From contig OZ018330.1 in the NCBI GenBank assembly GCA_963969495.1, forward strand, positions 72,999,954 through 73,063,953: a stretch of DNA of 64,000 bases, given 5' to 3'. Each line of letters begins with the position of its first letter. Within the stretch, counting starts at the first letter, position 1. The position numbers were made by a program, and so were the translations under genes. Of the stretch, positions 22,430 to 33,938 are shown one piece after another. The DNA is from Ceratothoa steindachneri (taxonomy: Eukaryota > Arthropoda > Malacostraca > Isopoda > Cymothoidae). A model generated the notes under the pieces. It ran no database searches, was not told the origin of the DNA, and worked only from the letters and a program-made list of their open reading frames with translations.

Positions 22430-23550
22430 TCACCATTGCGGCTTGGAACTTTTGTACACTATTGGACAGAAATGGCAGCGACCGCCCACAAAAGCAAACG
22501 GCCTTGGTTGCTGCAGAACTGAAGAGATATAGAGTAGACATTGCTGGGCTTTCGGAAATGCGCATCGCCGACGAGGGATCGTTGGTGGAAGAAGAGGAGG
22601 GGTTTACCTATTTTTGGAAGGGATGCCACACGGAGACAGAGACCGCAATATTTACGAAACGGCGTTTGCTGTGCGTTCAGACATGCTGAAAAATGTACCG
22701 GACACTCCCAAGGGCACAAGTGAGCGGCTGATCTCGTGGAGAATCCCGCTATATAGGGGCCGGCATCTGGCTGTAATCGGACTCTTTGCACCAACACTCG
22801 ATCCCGAATCCCGCCATGAGCGGACACAAACATCAGAACACGTAAAGATCTGGCTACCGAGTAGTGGACGCGCTGTGCTCACCCCTGTATTCGGGGAGTA
22901 GATCTTACACTCCTCACTACACACATAGCCAGTTACAACACTGCTTTATTTTCTCTTTCGTCTTCACAGTACAACACACACACACACACTTTCTGTTCTA
23001 AGGAATCCTGCCGATGGGTATCTATATCCACATACCTCTGACGCGGAAGAGATCCTCCTGCCTCGGGGCGATGAAGGTTCCACCTGAATGTTGTTTGGTG
23101 TTAAAAACTTCCTTGCACCTCTCCCCAAAGAGGGACGGCTGCTGGTGCCCTCGAGCAGACCAGCGATTGTCATACTGACCTTTATGTAGAATTCATTATC
23201 GTGTCGGGGATCCTCCTGGATCAAGGGAGGATTGGCTTCGACTAACTAACTAAATAACTATCTAACCTAGAGGACCGTTTCTATGAGACTACAGGAGGCT
23301 GTGCAGTCTGTGTCGGCTGGCAACAAGCTGTTGGTGCTCGGGGATTTTAACGCCAGAGTTGGAAGTAACAAGAACCTCTGGAATAGCGTGTTCGGTAGTT
23401 ACGGAATTACAAAGTGCAACGACAATGATTTAAGGCTGCTGAGTTTCACTGCTCAGAACTCCCTTGTTATCACCAACACGCTTTTTAAGCTAGAAGCTCA
23501 CTATAAGTCTACATGGAAGCACCCTCGATCAAAAACTTGGCACTTATGAA
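22430..23550 (+). pseudogene. RTE-like endonuclease domain, split by an insertion
   Basis: The N-terminal half (22.43-22.8 kb) carries AAWNFCTLLDRN, RPQKQTALVAAELKRYRVDI, AGLSEMRIADEGSL (catalytic Glu) and VIGLFAPTLDPE. The second half resumes at about 23,272 with [14 protein letters not shown] and [14 protein letters not shown] (GDFNA catalytic block), ending in [18 protein letters not shown]. The enzyme nicks target DNA to start reverse transcription. About 470 bp of unrelated sequence separates the halves, and a frameshift follows at about 23,545. Confidence 0.8.
22800..23270 (-). mobile_element. Insertion inside the RTE endonuclease, possibly LTR-derived
   Basis: This block has no counterpart in the endonuclease family and separates its two halves. 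On the minus strand it contains an AATAAA polyadenylation-type signal shortly before AGCAGTGTTGTAACTGGC, and a (CA)n run. Its ends are not defined by a clear target duplication. A solo LTR or a LARD fragment are both possible. Confidence 0.4.
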
Positions 23551-25650
23551 TTATGTGCTAACTAGACAGCGGAATCGGCGCGACATTCCTTTTACGCGTA
23601 TAATGAGAAAGATCACCGGGTGGTGCGCGCAAAGCTGACACTCAGCGTTAGGTCCCGTGGCGCGCAAATGCTTCCCCTGCTAAAATAAACGTGTGGAAAC
23701 TCAACGACAGCCTGAAGTGTGAATAAATCAGAAATGCGCTACAAGACTGCTTTGGCATCAATTTCACTACCACACCCGCCCCTATCATGACCGAGTTACT
23801 GACGTAGATGTGGAGCGAAGTCGCTGCTGCATTCTCAGAGAGGGGCCAGAGATACTCTTGGAATGGTTAAAAAGAAACACTGAGACTGGTTTGACGAGCA
23901 GAGGGTTGGCATCCAGCAACTCCTGGACGACAGGAATGAAGCGCGCAGGAGGGTGTTAAGGAACCCGCATTCTGCGAACCGCGCGGGATACACAGAGCTG
24001 CGCTCTCGCTTCCAACGAGAAATCAGAACCATGGAGAATAACTGGTGGTGCAAGCTCGCGGAAGAGATCCAGGGGTATGCGGACAACGGTAATCAGCAGC
24101 AGTTCTACACGGCGTTGAAGGCCGTAGATGGAGTGCGGAGGGGTGCACGTTGTCCTGTGAGAAGCGCAGATGGCGCTGTCTTGATAAACGAACGATCGCC
24201 TGTCGTTGGAAACTGGGCAGAAAACTATCGCAATCTACTGAACAGGCGAACTGACATCGACTGGCAGCTGCTGGCGGACTTGTCAGAATTGCCCGTTCTG
24301 AGGGAACTAGATCTGTCGCCTTCGTAGAGGGAAGTAAGGGTTGCCATCGGCAGTCTGAAACAAGGAAAGGCTACCAGACCTGGTGGGGTGCCTGGTGATC
24401 TGCTTAGTTGTTGGGGGTGAGGCGGTGGTACGCTGCATAGACTCATTTTTCGATCTTGCGTGGTCCTCCGGGCGCGTTCCGCAGCAATGGAAAGATGCGG
24501 ACATCATCAGCAGCTACAAGAATAAAGAGGATAGATCCGTATGTAACATCAGTCGTGTTATCTCTTTCTTCTCAGCGGGTGGCAAGATCATGGCAAAATT
24601 AATTCTTATGAGAGTGATTGACAGCATAGCGGGCGAAATTTTTGATGCTCACCCAAGTTCCTTACGATGGTTAAAGACCTGCATGAAAGAGCTATGGCTC
24701 GTGTGATCAGTGAAGGAATCAGGTCTGACCTCTTCGAAGTTTGTCCCTGAGTGAAGCAATGGTGTGTCATTGCACCTATAATCTTTAACCTGTTTATGGC
24801 TGCTGTATTTAGTGCTGCCAAACTAAACATGAATCCGGATGAAGGAGTACTGCTGAACTATCGCTTGAATGGTAGCTTGTTCAATCTGAGTAGATTGCGT
24901 GTGGCCACGAAAACATCGCAGGACAAGGTCGTTGAGCTGCAATATTTCGACGATGCCGTGATTGTTAGCTGCACTGCTGCCGCTCTTCAGAGAAATGTTA
25001 ATGCAGTTGAGAGAGCATATACGCGGGCAGGTTTCACTATAAACATTAATAAGACTGAGACGCTCTCATTGGTCACGAATGAAGAAAATCTCGCTACCTT
25101 CTACGTGAACAGCATAGCACTTAAGAACGTTGACAAATTCACATATCTTGGATCAGTGTTAACTGCTTGTAGGAACATCACTGACGATGTGCAGCGGAGA
25201 ATCTTCCTTGCCTCGGCGGATTTTGGGAGGCTTACGACAGGAGTGTTTCAGAACAGAAACTTACGTGTGTGTACAAAGGTGGCGATGTACAGGGCCGTAT
25301 GTCTCTCGATTTCACTGTATTCATCTGAATGCTGGGTTGCTTACCGTAGGCATCTGAAGAGCCTTGAAAGATTCCACATTCAGTGTCCGTAGCGCATCCT
25401 GGGGATCAGATGGCGGCACCGCGTGCCGCATGTGGAAATTCAGAGAAAAGCAGTGATCGAGCCACTTGAAACCATCGTTGTCGGCAGAAAATTGCGCCGG
25501 GCCGGACATGTTAGAAGAATGCCCGGGAAAAGGCCCCCACGACGCATATATTATGGAGAACTTTGGGTGCGTCAGAGGTCTCCGGGTGGCCAGAGGAGGT
25601 GCCATAAGGATGTACTGACAGCACACTTGAGTGAGGGAGTGTAACCTGAA
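23551..25650 (+). pseudogene. RTE-like reverse transcriptase
   Basis: Early RT blocks are scattered (VLRNPHSANRAGYTELRSRF, then a KDADIISSYKNKEDRSVCN block where the family has LYKxKGDRSxCxNYRGISLL). The best preserved part is 24,751-25,392. It has VKQWCVIAPIIFNLFMAAVF (family VKQGCVLAPTLFxLF), a mutated catalytic block LQYFDDAVIV (family LxFADD), INKTETLSL, FTYLGSVL and KVAMYRAVCLSISLYSSECW. After a stop at 25,390 come IQRKAVIEPLE and GHVRRMPGKRPPRRIYYGEL. Several stops make it non-functional. Confidence 0.82.
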
Positions 25651-25935
25651 CACGCGTGACTTAGAGCTGCTGGTGGGAGACAGAGCAGAGGTGGGAGAGG
25701 GTTTGCTTGTGCCGCGGGTCTGGCCACGCATCAACGGAACTTCGATCTGGATGCTGAGGAACGACGAGCCCGTCGGCACCAGCCTCGGCCTCGGACTCCG
25801 GCTGAGCGACATGTTTGCGTCACCTGTGGACGTATATGCGGTTCGCGCATCGGACTCGTCAGTCATCTGCGCACTCATCAACTGCACCAGCCTGGGGAGT
25901 GACGTCATTGTCTACAGCGACGGACATCTTTAAGC
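25645..25935 (+). pseudogene. RTE-like C-terminal region with C2H2-type finger
   Basis: In a frame shifted from the long open frame here, the sequence reads CVTCGRICGSRIGLVSHLRTHQLHQ, a zinc finger of the CxxCxRxCxSRIGLxSHxRxH kind that ends this LINE family; the family terminal DVIVYSDG block follows in the other frame. The finger probably binds nucleic acid during target-primed reverse transcription. One frameshift lies between finger and terminus. Confidence 0.65.
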
Positions 25936-25960
25936 GTCTTGGTGGTCAGGGAACGAACTG

Positions 25961-26579
25961 GTGTTAAACTATTTTGCTCCTCTCCTTTCCTCTTTTTAGC
26001 AGCACGATATTGAGATATGCAGCAAGAAGTGGTGATTAGATAAATAATAAATGATTATTGGAAATCAAGCTGAGAGCAAAATCATCACGAAAAAGTTTCT
26101 AAAATATTCCTTCATTTACTCCTTTTATTTTTGCAGCACAAAACTCTATTCTAAAGCTCTCTCGTATCTTTCAGGAAGATACAGCGGTCTTTTTCAATTT
26201 AAGAATATTGACATAAGTCATTCTATCAACATATTCAACTAAGTCAGATGGTCTAACAATGTGAATATCCCAAGCACAGGTTTGGGTCGTGTTTTGTTCA
26301 AACTTAGTCGGGAATTTTTCAGACTCACAAAGGGTGTTCAGATATTTAATGATATCTGAAGCCAACCTTTGCTAACCCTCTTCTTTCAGAGCCACAAGAA
26401 ACTACAAGCGCAAAGTTTTCTTGATTCATGACTAGCGATACCTGAAAACGTTTAAAGACCAGTATAACGATTGTTTTAGAAGTCAAAGGGGTTATTTTAT
26501 AATCAAGTACCGTATGTATTTATTATATGTAAGTCAATTTCAATAAAAGATCTAAATGTTGTTTGCACATAACAGAACG
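25961..26579. other. No gene recognised
   Basis: AT-rich with only short open frames; no known family. Confidence 0.45.
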
Positions 26580-27105
26580 TTCAATACTTGTCTTTGTTTC
26601 AAGAGTACTTTTTCTATTTAGGGGTCATGCGGTTCTAGAATGCAAGTCATTGTTTGATTTAAGAGTTCCTTTTCTAGTGAGGGTTGAGACGTTTCTGAAC
26701 TGAAAATCGTTGTCTTTGTTTCAAGATGTTTTCTATTTAGGTTTAAACTTCTCTGGAATTCGAGTGTAGGAGTATCGTCACTCCCCTGTTTTCTCGCAGT
26801 GGAGTCACGAGGCGATTACCGCAAAGACATCCGGCCCCGGCACCGTCGGGTCAAGCGTGTAACCGCAGCACCGCGCCACTCGTCGCTATGAAAGACCGAA
26901 AGGTTGTAAAATGCAAGATCTCCCCCAGGAGAGTGAGATTCAATTTTACGTCAAGTAAGAAATTGGAGGCGTGTTTCTCCCAAGCTTGAAGGCTAACGAG
27001 GAGCCGATGTAAGACTTGGTGAGAAAAACCGTTTGGCATAAGAACCCTCCTAGGCCCGTCCTCAAGCCTTCCCCCTCTTACCACTCCCCCAGTGAGGTGA
27101 CGAGG

Positions 27106-27113
27106 TATAAATA
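27106..27113 (+). promoter_or_regulatory. TATA box of copy C
   Basis: TATAAATA about 340 bases into the element; copy B has the same box, TATAAATAAG, about 410 bases in. Confidence 0.45.
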
Positions 27114-27261
27114 AGAAACACTGAGGAAAATAGTGATAGAATACGTCAGTCTCCAGGTGACGAAGTCCCCGGATTAAGATCGGGCTACCGAGACTGGACA
27201 AGGAGATTACTTGGCTCGCCAGACCAAGAAGTACCATGCAAGAGAGGCAGGGCTACCTACC

Positions 27262-27890
27262 TTAAGGGGCTAAGAAGCAGCTCATCCTCGAGCTAGTCCC
27301 TGGTTATCAAACCGAACGTTAAGTTAACTTGTTCAAGTTTAACTTACTCTCGTCAGAGAGACTCCTCATATCCTGGTGCATCTTAAACACCAGGGGTATT
27401 CCTCGTCCTCGAGGAATTAAGAAAAGAAGAAGGAAAAGGCTCCCCTTCGAGCCCGTTACTCGGTGGCCACACCAAACTCATAAGTTAACTTGGTTGAGGA
27501 ACCAAGTTCAACTTGTTCTTGTAAGAGAAACTCCCATCCGTTATACTCACCCTTGAGGAAGACTGGAACTAAGAAGAAGCTCATCCTCGAGCTAGTTCCT
27601 GGTTACCAAACCGACCTTTAAGTTAACTTATTCAAGTTTTACTTATTATCGTCAGAGAAACCCTCCTCCTCGATCCTCGCCCTTAAAGAAGACCCTCCCC
27701 GAGTTCCGTCCTCGCCTATGAGGAATTAAGTAACGAAGGAGAAAAGCTCCCCCTGAGCTCGTTACTCGGTGGTTACACCGAACTCAAAGTTAACTTGGTT
27801 TATGAACCAAGTTCTACTTACTCTCGCCAGAGAGACCACGCCTACCTTGGTGCCACCTGAAGCACCGAGATTGTTCTCTTCCTTGAAGAC
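27262..27890 (+). repeat. ~150-bp tandem repeat, four units in two dimers
   Basis: Units begin near 27,262, 27,433, 27,570 and 27,740. Each contains AAGTTAACTT plus an adjoining AAGTT.AACTT arm and AGAGA.ACTCC. Odd units share CTCATCCTCGAGCTAGT, and even units share GTTACTCGGTGG. The dimer period is 301-307 bp, a small higher-order repeat within LTR-like copy C. Confidence 0.85.
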
Positions 27891-29044
27891 CTCCCCCCCC
27901 CCCCCCTCCCGAATGCTGTGTAGAATCCCATCGGCTACCCTCGCAAAAAATACTTCGTGATCCCGCCCACCTCCATCTGGCCGGTCGACACGCGTCGTGG
28001 AGCCAATAACATTCATGAGGTATTTAAACTCCAGTAGAGTCAGTAAGCCTAAATCTTATATATTGAAGTATGCAGCGAATTTAGCCAATTTTTTGAGGGG
28101 CAAGCTAATTAAAAATAATTATTGTGTATTATAATATTTGGAGTATTTCTGTGGTTAATGGTTAATTTTTGTGTATTAAATTGTTAAAGTTAAAATATAA
28201 GTTTATTTGGGGAATTATTGAGCGTTTCTCTATATCCTTACTTGTTTCCAACGGCTCTTCTTTAAAATAACAATATTAGCACTCTTAGCACTCTTAGAAC
28301 AAAGCCTACTTCATCAAAGAAGTATATCACGACCCCAAAGAATACTACCACAACAGCGGTTTGTGTGTAGAAAGATTAAAAAGGGGCATTATCCTACATA
28401 AAAGTGGTATCTGGTGGGGAGTGATCAGAAGAGGGGGGTTATTCCACGGAATCAAGTCCTTGTCTTTGTTCCAATACTACATTTTTATTGCTGATTGAGG
28501 CGTTCCTGGACTGCGGGTCATTGTCGTTGTTTTAATATATTTTCTATTTGGGTTTGAGGTGTATCTCGAGTGTACGTTCTTGCGTTTTGTTCAAGACTAG
28601 ACTTTATATTTAGTTTGTTGCGTTTCTTTTTTTAATGACTAGATTTTATACTTTAGGATGAGTTTTGTAGTGCAAGTTATTATTTTGGTTCAAGACTACA
28701 TTATGTAGTCTTGTGGCGATTCCAGAATGCAAGTCCTTGTCTTTGATAAAAAGACTAATTATTCTATTTACTATTTAGGCGGTTCTCTTTGTAAGACGTC
28801 TTTGTTTTAAGACCAACTTTTCAATTTAGGTTTGAAAGGTTTCGGAAATGCAAGTCGTTGTATTTGTTTCATGACTACGTTTTCTATTAAGCGTTGAGGC
28901 TTTTCTGCACTCCACATCGCTTTCTTTGTTTTGAGACTACATTTTCTATTTAGAGTTTAGGCAATAAGGACTGCAAGTCGTTGTCTTAATTTTGAGTCTA
29001 ACTTTTCTATTCAGGGTTGAGGCGTTTCTGGTTGCAAGTCTTTG

Positions 29045-30235
29045 TGTTTGTTTTAATAATAATAGTAGAGTTTTATATTGCGCCCTTTAAGACCTTGAGC
29101 CATGTTGCGATGTTTAGTATTTTAAATGTGAAGACTTTAAAAGTAATTTGAAATTTAATGAACAGTCAGTGCAGTTCGCAGAACAGGGGTGTGGTACGAG
29201 GGAACCGTCCTCGACGGAGGAGAACGCGAGCTGCAAAGTTCTGGAAAAGTTGAAGGGGGCAAATTATAGTGCTGGGGCTCCAGTGAGAAGAGAGTTACTC
29301 TAATCAAGGTGAGAGGTAACAAAAGCATGGATGGTTATCCCGAAACTGTTTCGGTCAAAGCGGGACCTGATACGACTGAGGTTACAGAGAAAGCAGAGAT
29401 AATTTGGTGATATTAGCAACATGCGATTTGAAACGAGTTGACTGTCAAAGGAAACAACCAGGTTTCTAACGTTGTCAGAGAATGCGATCGGGGAACCAAA
29501 TAGATTGAGAGACGGGGTTATATTTTTATAGCGAGCGACATCTGCTGAGGTGCCCATCAAAAGAACCTGTTTTTTCATGATTGAGGTTGAGGAGGTTATC
29601 CGATAGCCATTTAGTAATCGTATCATATGTGGATAAAAGATTAGTGACGGTCACGGCAAACGAATTTGAGGAGAGGAGAGAAATATTTACATGTCATCAG
29701 TATAGAAATGGAAGGATAGCCTTAGGCGACGCAGAAGGCCAAAAGAAGGAAGTAGATACGAAATAGAAGTGGGCTAAGGATAGGATACTAGAGATCACAG
29801 TATGACAGCAGCTGAAGTAGAGACTTCGCTCCCGATGTAAATGCTGAAAGAGGACACGTGTTGACTGATGCGGACAGCTTCTAGCCTCTCAAGACTCTTG
29901 GATCGGACCGACAATAGCATTTTTAAATTCAGAACGCACCTCACATAGAGACAGAAAAGCGTAGAAAATACCCAATACGTGTAGTAGGTAGACAGCTTGT
30001 AAATGAACATGAATATTGGGTGGGAAAGTGTCAAGCGGAAAGCAGGTTTGTTTTCGATGGGCGGATTACTGAGACGAGCTCGTCAGTGGAGCCTTTGGTG
30101 AGGGAGGAGAGATTGGGAGGTTTGATGAGGGGCAGACGAAGACGGAATACAAGAGCGAATATTAACTACCTATTCAGAGAAAAGGCACATAATGCCGATG
30201 GGTAAATGGTGGAAGAGTGAGTGGTGTCTGGGCTG
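29045..30235 (-). mobile_element. L2-like LINE fragment inserted in the satellite
   Basis: Its 3' end on the minus strand is TAAAGGGCGCAATATAAAAC followed by an ATTATTA tail (29,050), the usual L2-type ending. Upstream is a reverse-transcriptase fragment. The part from about 29,790 to 30,235 carries no recognisable RT block and may be further 5' sequence or another insertion. Confidence 0.7.
29290..29770 (-). pseudogene. L2-like reverse transcriptase fragment
   Basis: Near 29,720-29,690 the frame reads LSFHFYTDDM, the catalytic YADD block with Ala changed to Thr. It is followed after shifts by STYDTITKWLSDN-like residues and LLMGTSADVARYKNI. The C-terminal part has LFGSPIAFSDNVRNLVVSFD and RIRSRFDRNSFGITIHAF, ending VTSHLD. 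This is a typical L2-clade order. Frameshifts near 29,580 and 29,650 disable it. Confidence 0.78.
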
Positions 30236-31290
30236 TATATCCCTGTCTTTTTTCAAGACTACTTTTTCTATTTAGGGTTGAGGCGTTTCTGGATGCAAGT
30301 CGATGTCTTTCTTTCAAGATTCCCTTTTATTTTAGGTTTGAGGCTTTTCTGAACTACTATTCTTTCTATTTTTTTCAAGACTACATATTTATTAACAGTT
30401 AAGGCTGTTCTCAATTGAAAGTAGTTTTCTTTTTTTTCAAAAATACATAACTTTACTATTTAGTGATGAGGGTTTTCTTTGCTCAAATTCATTGCCTTTG
30501 TTTCAAAACTACCTTTTCTATTTAGGATTAAGTCGTATCTGGACTGCAAACCATTTCTTTGATCCAAGACACCTTTCGATTTAAGGTTGAGGCGTTTCTG
30601 GACTGCAAGTCGTTCTTTTTGTTTCGAGACGATCTTTTCTATTTAGGGATGAGGAGGTTCTGGTTGCAAGTCATTATCTTTGTTTCAAGACTACCTTTTC
30701 TATTTAGTGTTGAGGCGTTTCTGGATTGCAAATCGTTGTCTTTGTTACAAGACTATCTGTTCTATTTAAGGTTCACGCGGTTCTGGAATGTAAGTTTTTG
30801 TCTTTGATTCACGTCACCTTTCCTATCAAATATTAACGCGTTTCGGGACTGCAGGTCGTTTGCTTTGCTTTAATACAACATTTATTCTATTTGAGTTTGA
30901 TCTGTGTCTGGGCTGCAAAAAAGTTTATTTGTACAAAACTACTTTTTCGATTGAGGATTGAGCCATTTCTGGACTGCAAAACCCCATATTTTATTTACGG
31001 TTTCTAGATTGAAAGTCGTTGCCTTTGCTTCGAGTCTATCTTTTCTATTTTAGGGTTGAGTTGTTCTGCATTTGAAGTTTTTGTCTTTGCTTCAAGACTG
31101 CTTTTTCTATTTTAGAGTTTTGTCGTTCTGTATTTGAAGTCATTATCTTTGTTTCAAGACTACTTTTTCGATTTTAGGGTTGAGTCATTTATGTATTAAA
31201 AGTCATTGTATTTGCTTCAAGATTATTTTAGGGTTGAAGCGTTCTGTAATGGAAGTCGTTGTCTTTGTTTCAAGTTTAGTTTTTCTAATT

Positions 31291-32480
31291 ATTAGCCTAT
31301 ATTCTTCCTGCCTCTTTTTTTCCCATTGCATCTCACTTCATTCACCTTCCTCCCTCGTTGGAAAATTGATGGATTTTTAAAAATTAAATTTAAACAGAAG
31401 ACCAGAGAGGGCGTCTTCCTCAGAGAATGTTAAGGCGAAATCTGTTAAGAAAATGGTAGAGTTAGAGGAATTGAAAATGTGTAGATGATTCATAGCCTTA
31501 GATTCTCTTCGGGAATTAGAGCTTGCAGAGTACGCTATCCTCCAAATATTAAGTTCACTTTTTTTTGTTCATAAAACTCAATACACCCCTTCGAAGAAAG
31601 AACTGCAGACAGGTTCCAGAGTGTTTTCTTCCTTGCATTCCAGAGAGTTTCTTCCTGTCTACTCAGAATTCGTTCCTGCCGCACATTTTTGCATAATTTC
31701 TTCTTTTTAAAAGCTTCTTCATCCTATGTAAATAACGATGGCGTTCCTTTTGCCAGGATGAATCTCCCAGGGATAAAAAGGCCCCTCTGGATGTCACCGA
31801 AGATGTCATTTAATTGACAAAATGGAATTCTGAACAGGAAAACGATACCGGGAAACAAACGCCCCATCATGCAACTATACTGGGAAACAAACGTCCTGCC
31901 GGGAAACAAACGCCCCATCATGCAACTATACTGGGAAACAAACGTCCTGCCGGGAAACAAACATTAATATGCAACCATACCTGGAAACAAACACCTCAAT
32001 ATGCAACCATACCGAGAAGTAAACTAATCACGTTGGTAGATAGAAATATTAAACTTTGATGGCCATGGATAGCCGGAAAATAAGTAGCTGCGCGCCCTTT
32101 ATTTATCCTGAGCTTTCTTCATCGATGATAGAGGCAAGTGAAATGGTGGCATTAAAGACAAAATCTTCCTTTACGTGAGCTGAAATTAAGCAGGTTCTAC
32201 TGCTGAGACCCAATGTGAAAATTCCAGTTCCTTCTTCCTATTTTCTCTTTGATTTCCAGTGAGCATCCACTGTTATTAACAACCACCGTTTGTGGTTGAT
32301 GGGTTTAGGAAACTGACTACTTGCAATAACTCTGTCTACCCACTTTTGCATCTATAGAAAATGATGCACCCCATCGCACTATCAGATTTCTGGGGCCTCA
32401 ACATTTCGCCTTCGTTCGAGCTATACAATGCTTTACTATTTCGATGTTCTTAATTTTCATTGTCAGTTCTTTTTGCGTAT
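31291..32480. other. No gene recognised apart from a small tandem repeat
   Basis: Unassigned AT-rich sequence on either side of the 51-bp repeat at 31,848-32,010. Confidence 0.45.
31848..32010 (+). repeat. 51-bp tandem repeat with degenerate tail
   Basis: Two near-identical units start at 31,848 and 31,899 (CCGGGAAACAAACGCCCCAT...). Shorter pieces with CxGGAAACAAAC and ATGCAACCATAC continue to about 32,010. Confidence 0.92.
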
Positions 32481-32489
32481 CTTTGAAAT

Positions 32490-33312
32490 TAAGCTATTTT
32501 GAACAGAGGCTCAAAATCCGTCGAGGGGTTCTTGCCGCGCACACGTTGCAGACGAAGTCATTTCTCATGCTGGCCGACACGCGGTTGAAGGAGGACTTTG
32601 CGTTGTTGTCGATGGAATTGAGGTCGGGCGACGGCGGCGACCAAAAGCCCTTCGACCAGAAGTTCAGGTTAGACCCCAACCACTCTTGCACGTTTTAGCC
32701 GTGTGAGCCGGGGCACCGTCCTGCTTTAAGACTTAGTCTGCCTTCTTCGTGATCCTTCCGACCCCGAGAAAGGGATTTCGTGGCCATGATGTCCCTGAAA
32801 TCGCCCGCGGCAAACCTGTAACAGGGCCATTCGAAGCCGCAACACCGAGCATCATCACCGAGGTCGGGTGCTTGGTCATGGACACGTAACGGACCTCGGA
32901 GAGGTCCTGTGGAAGCTTACCACGCAGTCTTTGTGCTTGATGATGACCGGATCAGTGAGCAGTGGCCTTTCCAAGCACCTCAAGCGCTTGCTACCCTACT
33001 CCTTGACGGCCATGGACACCGTGGCTACCGAGATGTTCTTCTTCGCGAGCGCTGTCATTTTGAGCTTCGGAGCACTTTCGAAAGCCTTCTCACAGCTAAA
33101 CGGTTGAGAACTTGAGGTGTGACTGAACGAGGTCGACCTTTGAGGTCTTCTCCGTCCTTGAGCCTCTCCGCGACTCTGTGGACGGTTATTCGACTCACGT
33201 TGAGCCGCTCGGTGATGTCGAACTTGCGCGAATGAGGACAGAGATCTCGACTCTTTTCACTTCCACCTCGACACACCTGCACCACGAAATGGAAAAGAGG
33301 TTTTAATGACAC
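32490..33312 (-). pseudogene. Tc1/mariner-type transposase relic
   Basis: The N-terminal helix-turn-helix survives at 33,312-33,055: ITERLNVSRITVHRVAERL with GEDLKGRPRS. The C-terminal end at 32,691-32,494 keeps QEWLGSNLNFWSKGFW and SPPSPDLNSIDNNAK, which includes the last catalytic Asp (SPDLN). The middle (32.7-33.05 kb) keeps only short fragments in changing frames. No inverted ends were found. Mariner transposases cut and paste their own DNA at TA dinucleotides; this one cannot be active. Confidence 0.75.
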
Positions 33313-33627
33313 GTGCTGGAAAAGTAGAACTTTAAGTTGTTTGAGAGAATATTTTCTATCACGCTAGACGTAAACTTCTCGAGAGGTCGAAAACCGAGTG
33401 TAACAGAACTTTTGCACAACCCGGTATCTCTTCCCCTCTCTCATCTTCTTTTCTGCCTCTCTGCATCTCTCTCTATCTCTCCTCTGTTCCACACTCTCTT
33501 TTTTGTTTATCTGTCTGTCTCTCCATCACACTCGCCTTCTCCCCCTTCCCCTCTCTATTATTCTCTCTCTCTCCCTATCTCTCTCCTCTTCTCTATCTCA
33601 TATCTTTCTCACTCCCTCTTTCCATCT

Positions 33628-33741
<114 letters not shown>

Positions 33742-33938
33742 GGTGGTCCCCCAAACTGAAAATGATATATTACACTTCACGAAAAGGAATTACACCTAAA
33801 GTTTCTTCTCTCTATGTCATCATTTAGGGGTAGCCCCACTTTTTACTTTTTCTTCGTCAGGTTGGTATTTAAGGTTTTCGATATGGCCTTTAGGTGTTCG
33901 TGAATGAGACAGAAGATAAATTGCTTATCATCCTCATA

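Larger units (their letters stand above)
22351..25960 (+). mobile_element. RTE-like non-LTR retrotransposon with C-terminal zinc finger, interrupted
   Basis: A single long ORF2-type polyprotein can be followed from an endonuclease start at about 22,430 to a zinc-finger end near 25,930, with frameshifts and one foreign insertion at roughly 22.8-23.27 kb. The family is often annotated in databases as craniofacial-development-protein-2-like, because its endonuclease resembles that gene. No poly-A tail was identified. Confidence 0.75.
26755..28456 (+). mobile_element. LTR-like promoter-bearing repeat, copy C, inside the satellite
   Basis: Element about 26,765-28,447 starts TGTAGGAGTATCG and interrupts one satellite unit. 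GGAATTCGAG on the left and GGAATCAAG on the right look like a mutated target duplication. A TATAAATA box lies at 27,106, a four-unit tandem repeat follows, and the 3' part has the shared TTACTTGTTTCCAACGGCTC block (28,240) and ATAAAAGTGG...GGGGAG end also seen in copy B. No gag or pol. A solo LTR of about 1.7 kb or a non-autonomous LTR element is the simplest reading. Confidence 0.55.
26580..31290 (+). repeat. Decayed ~62-bp satellite array, in three blocks
   Basis: The unit is close to CTTTGTTTCAAGACTACxTT, TTCTATTTAGGGTTGAGGCG and TTTCTGGACTGCAAGTCGTTGT. Spacing measured between GGTTGAGG landmarks at 30,586, 30,648 and 30,709 is 62 and 61 bp. Blocks lie at about 26,580-26,760, 28,450-29,045 and 30,236-31,290, roughly thirty units in all. 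The interruptions are LTR-like copy C and an L2-like LINE. Units are strongly diverged with small indels, so the array is old. Confidence 0.88.

Noticed and set aside
26851..27237. 128-residue minus-strand protein
   Set aside because: Lies across the promoter-like part of LTR-like copy C, antisense to it, without known motifs.
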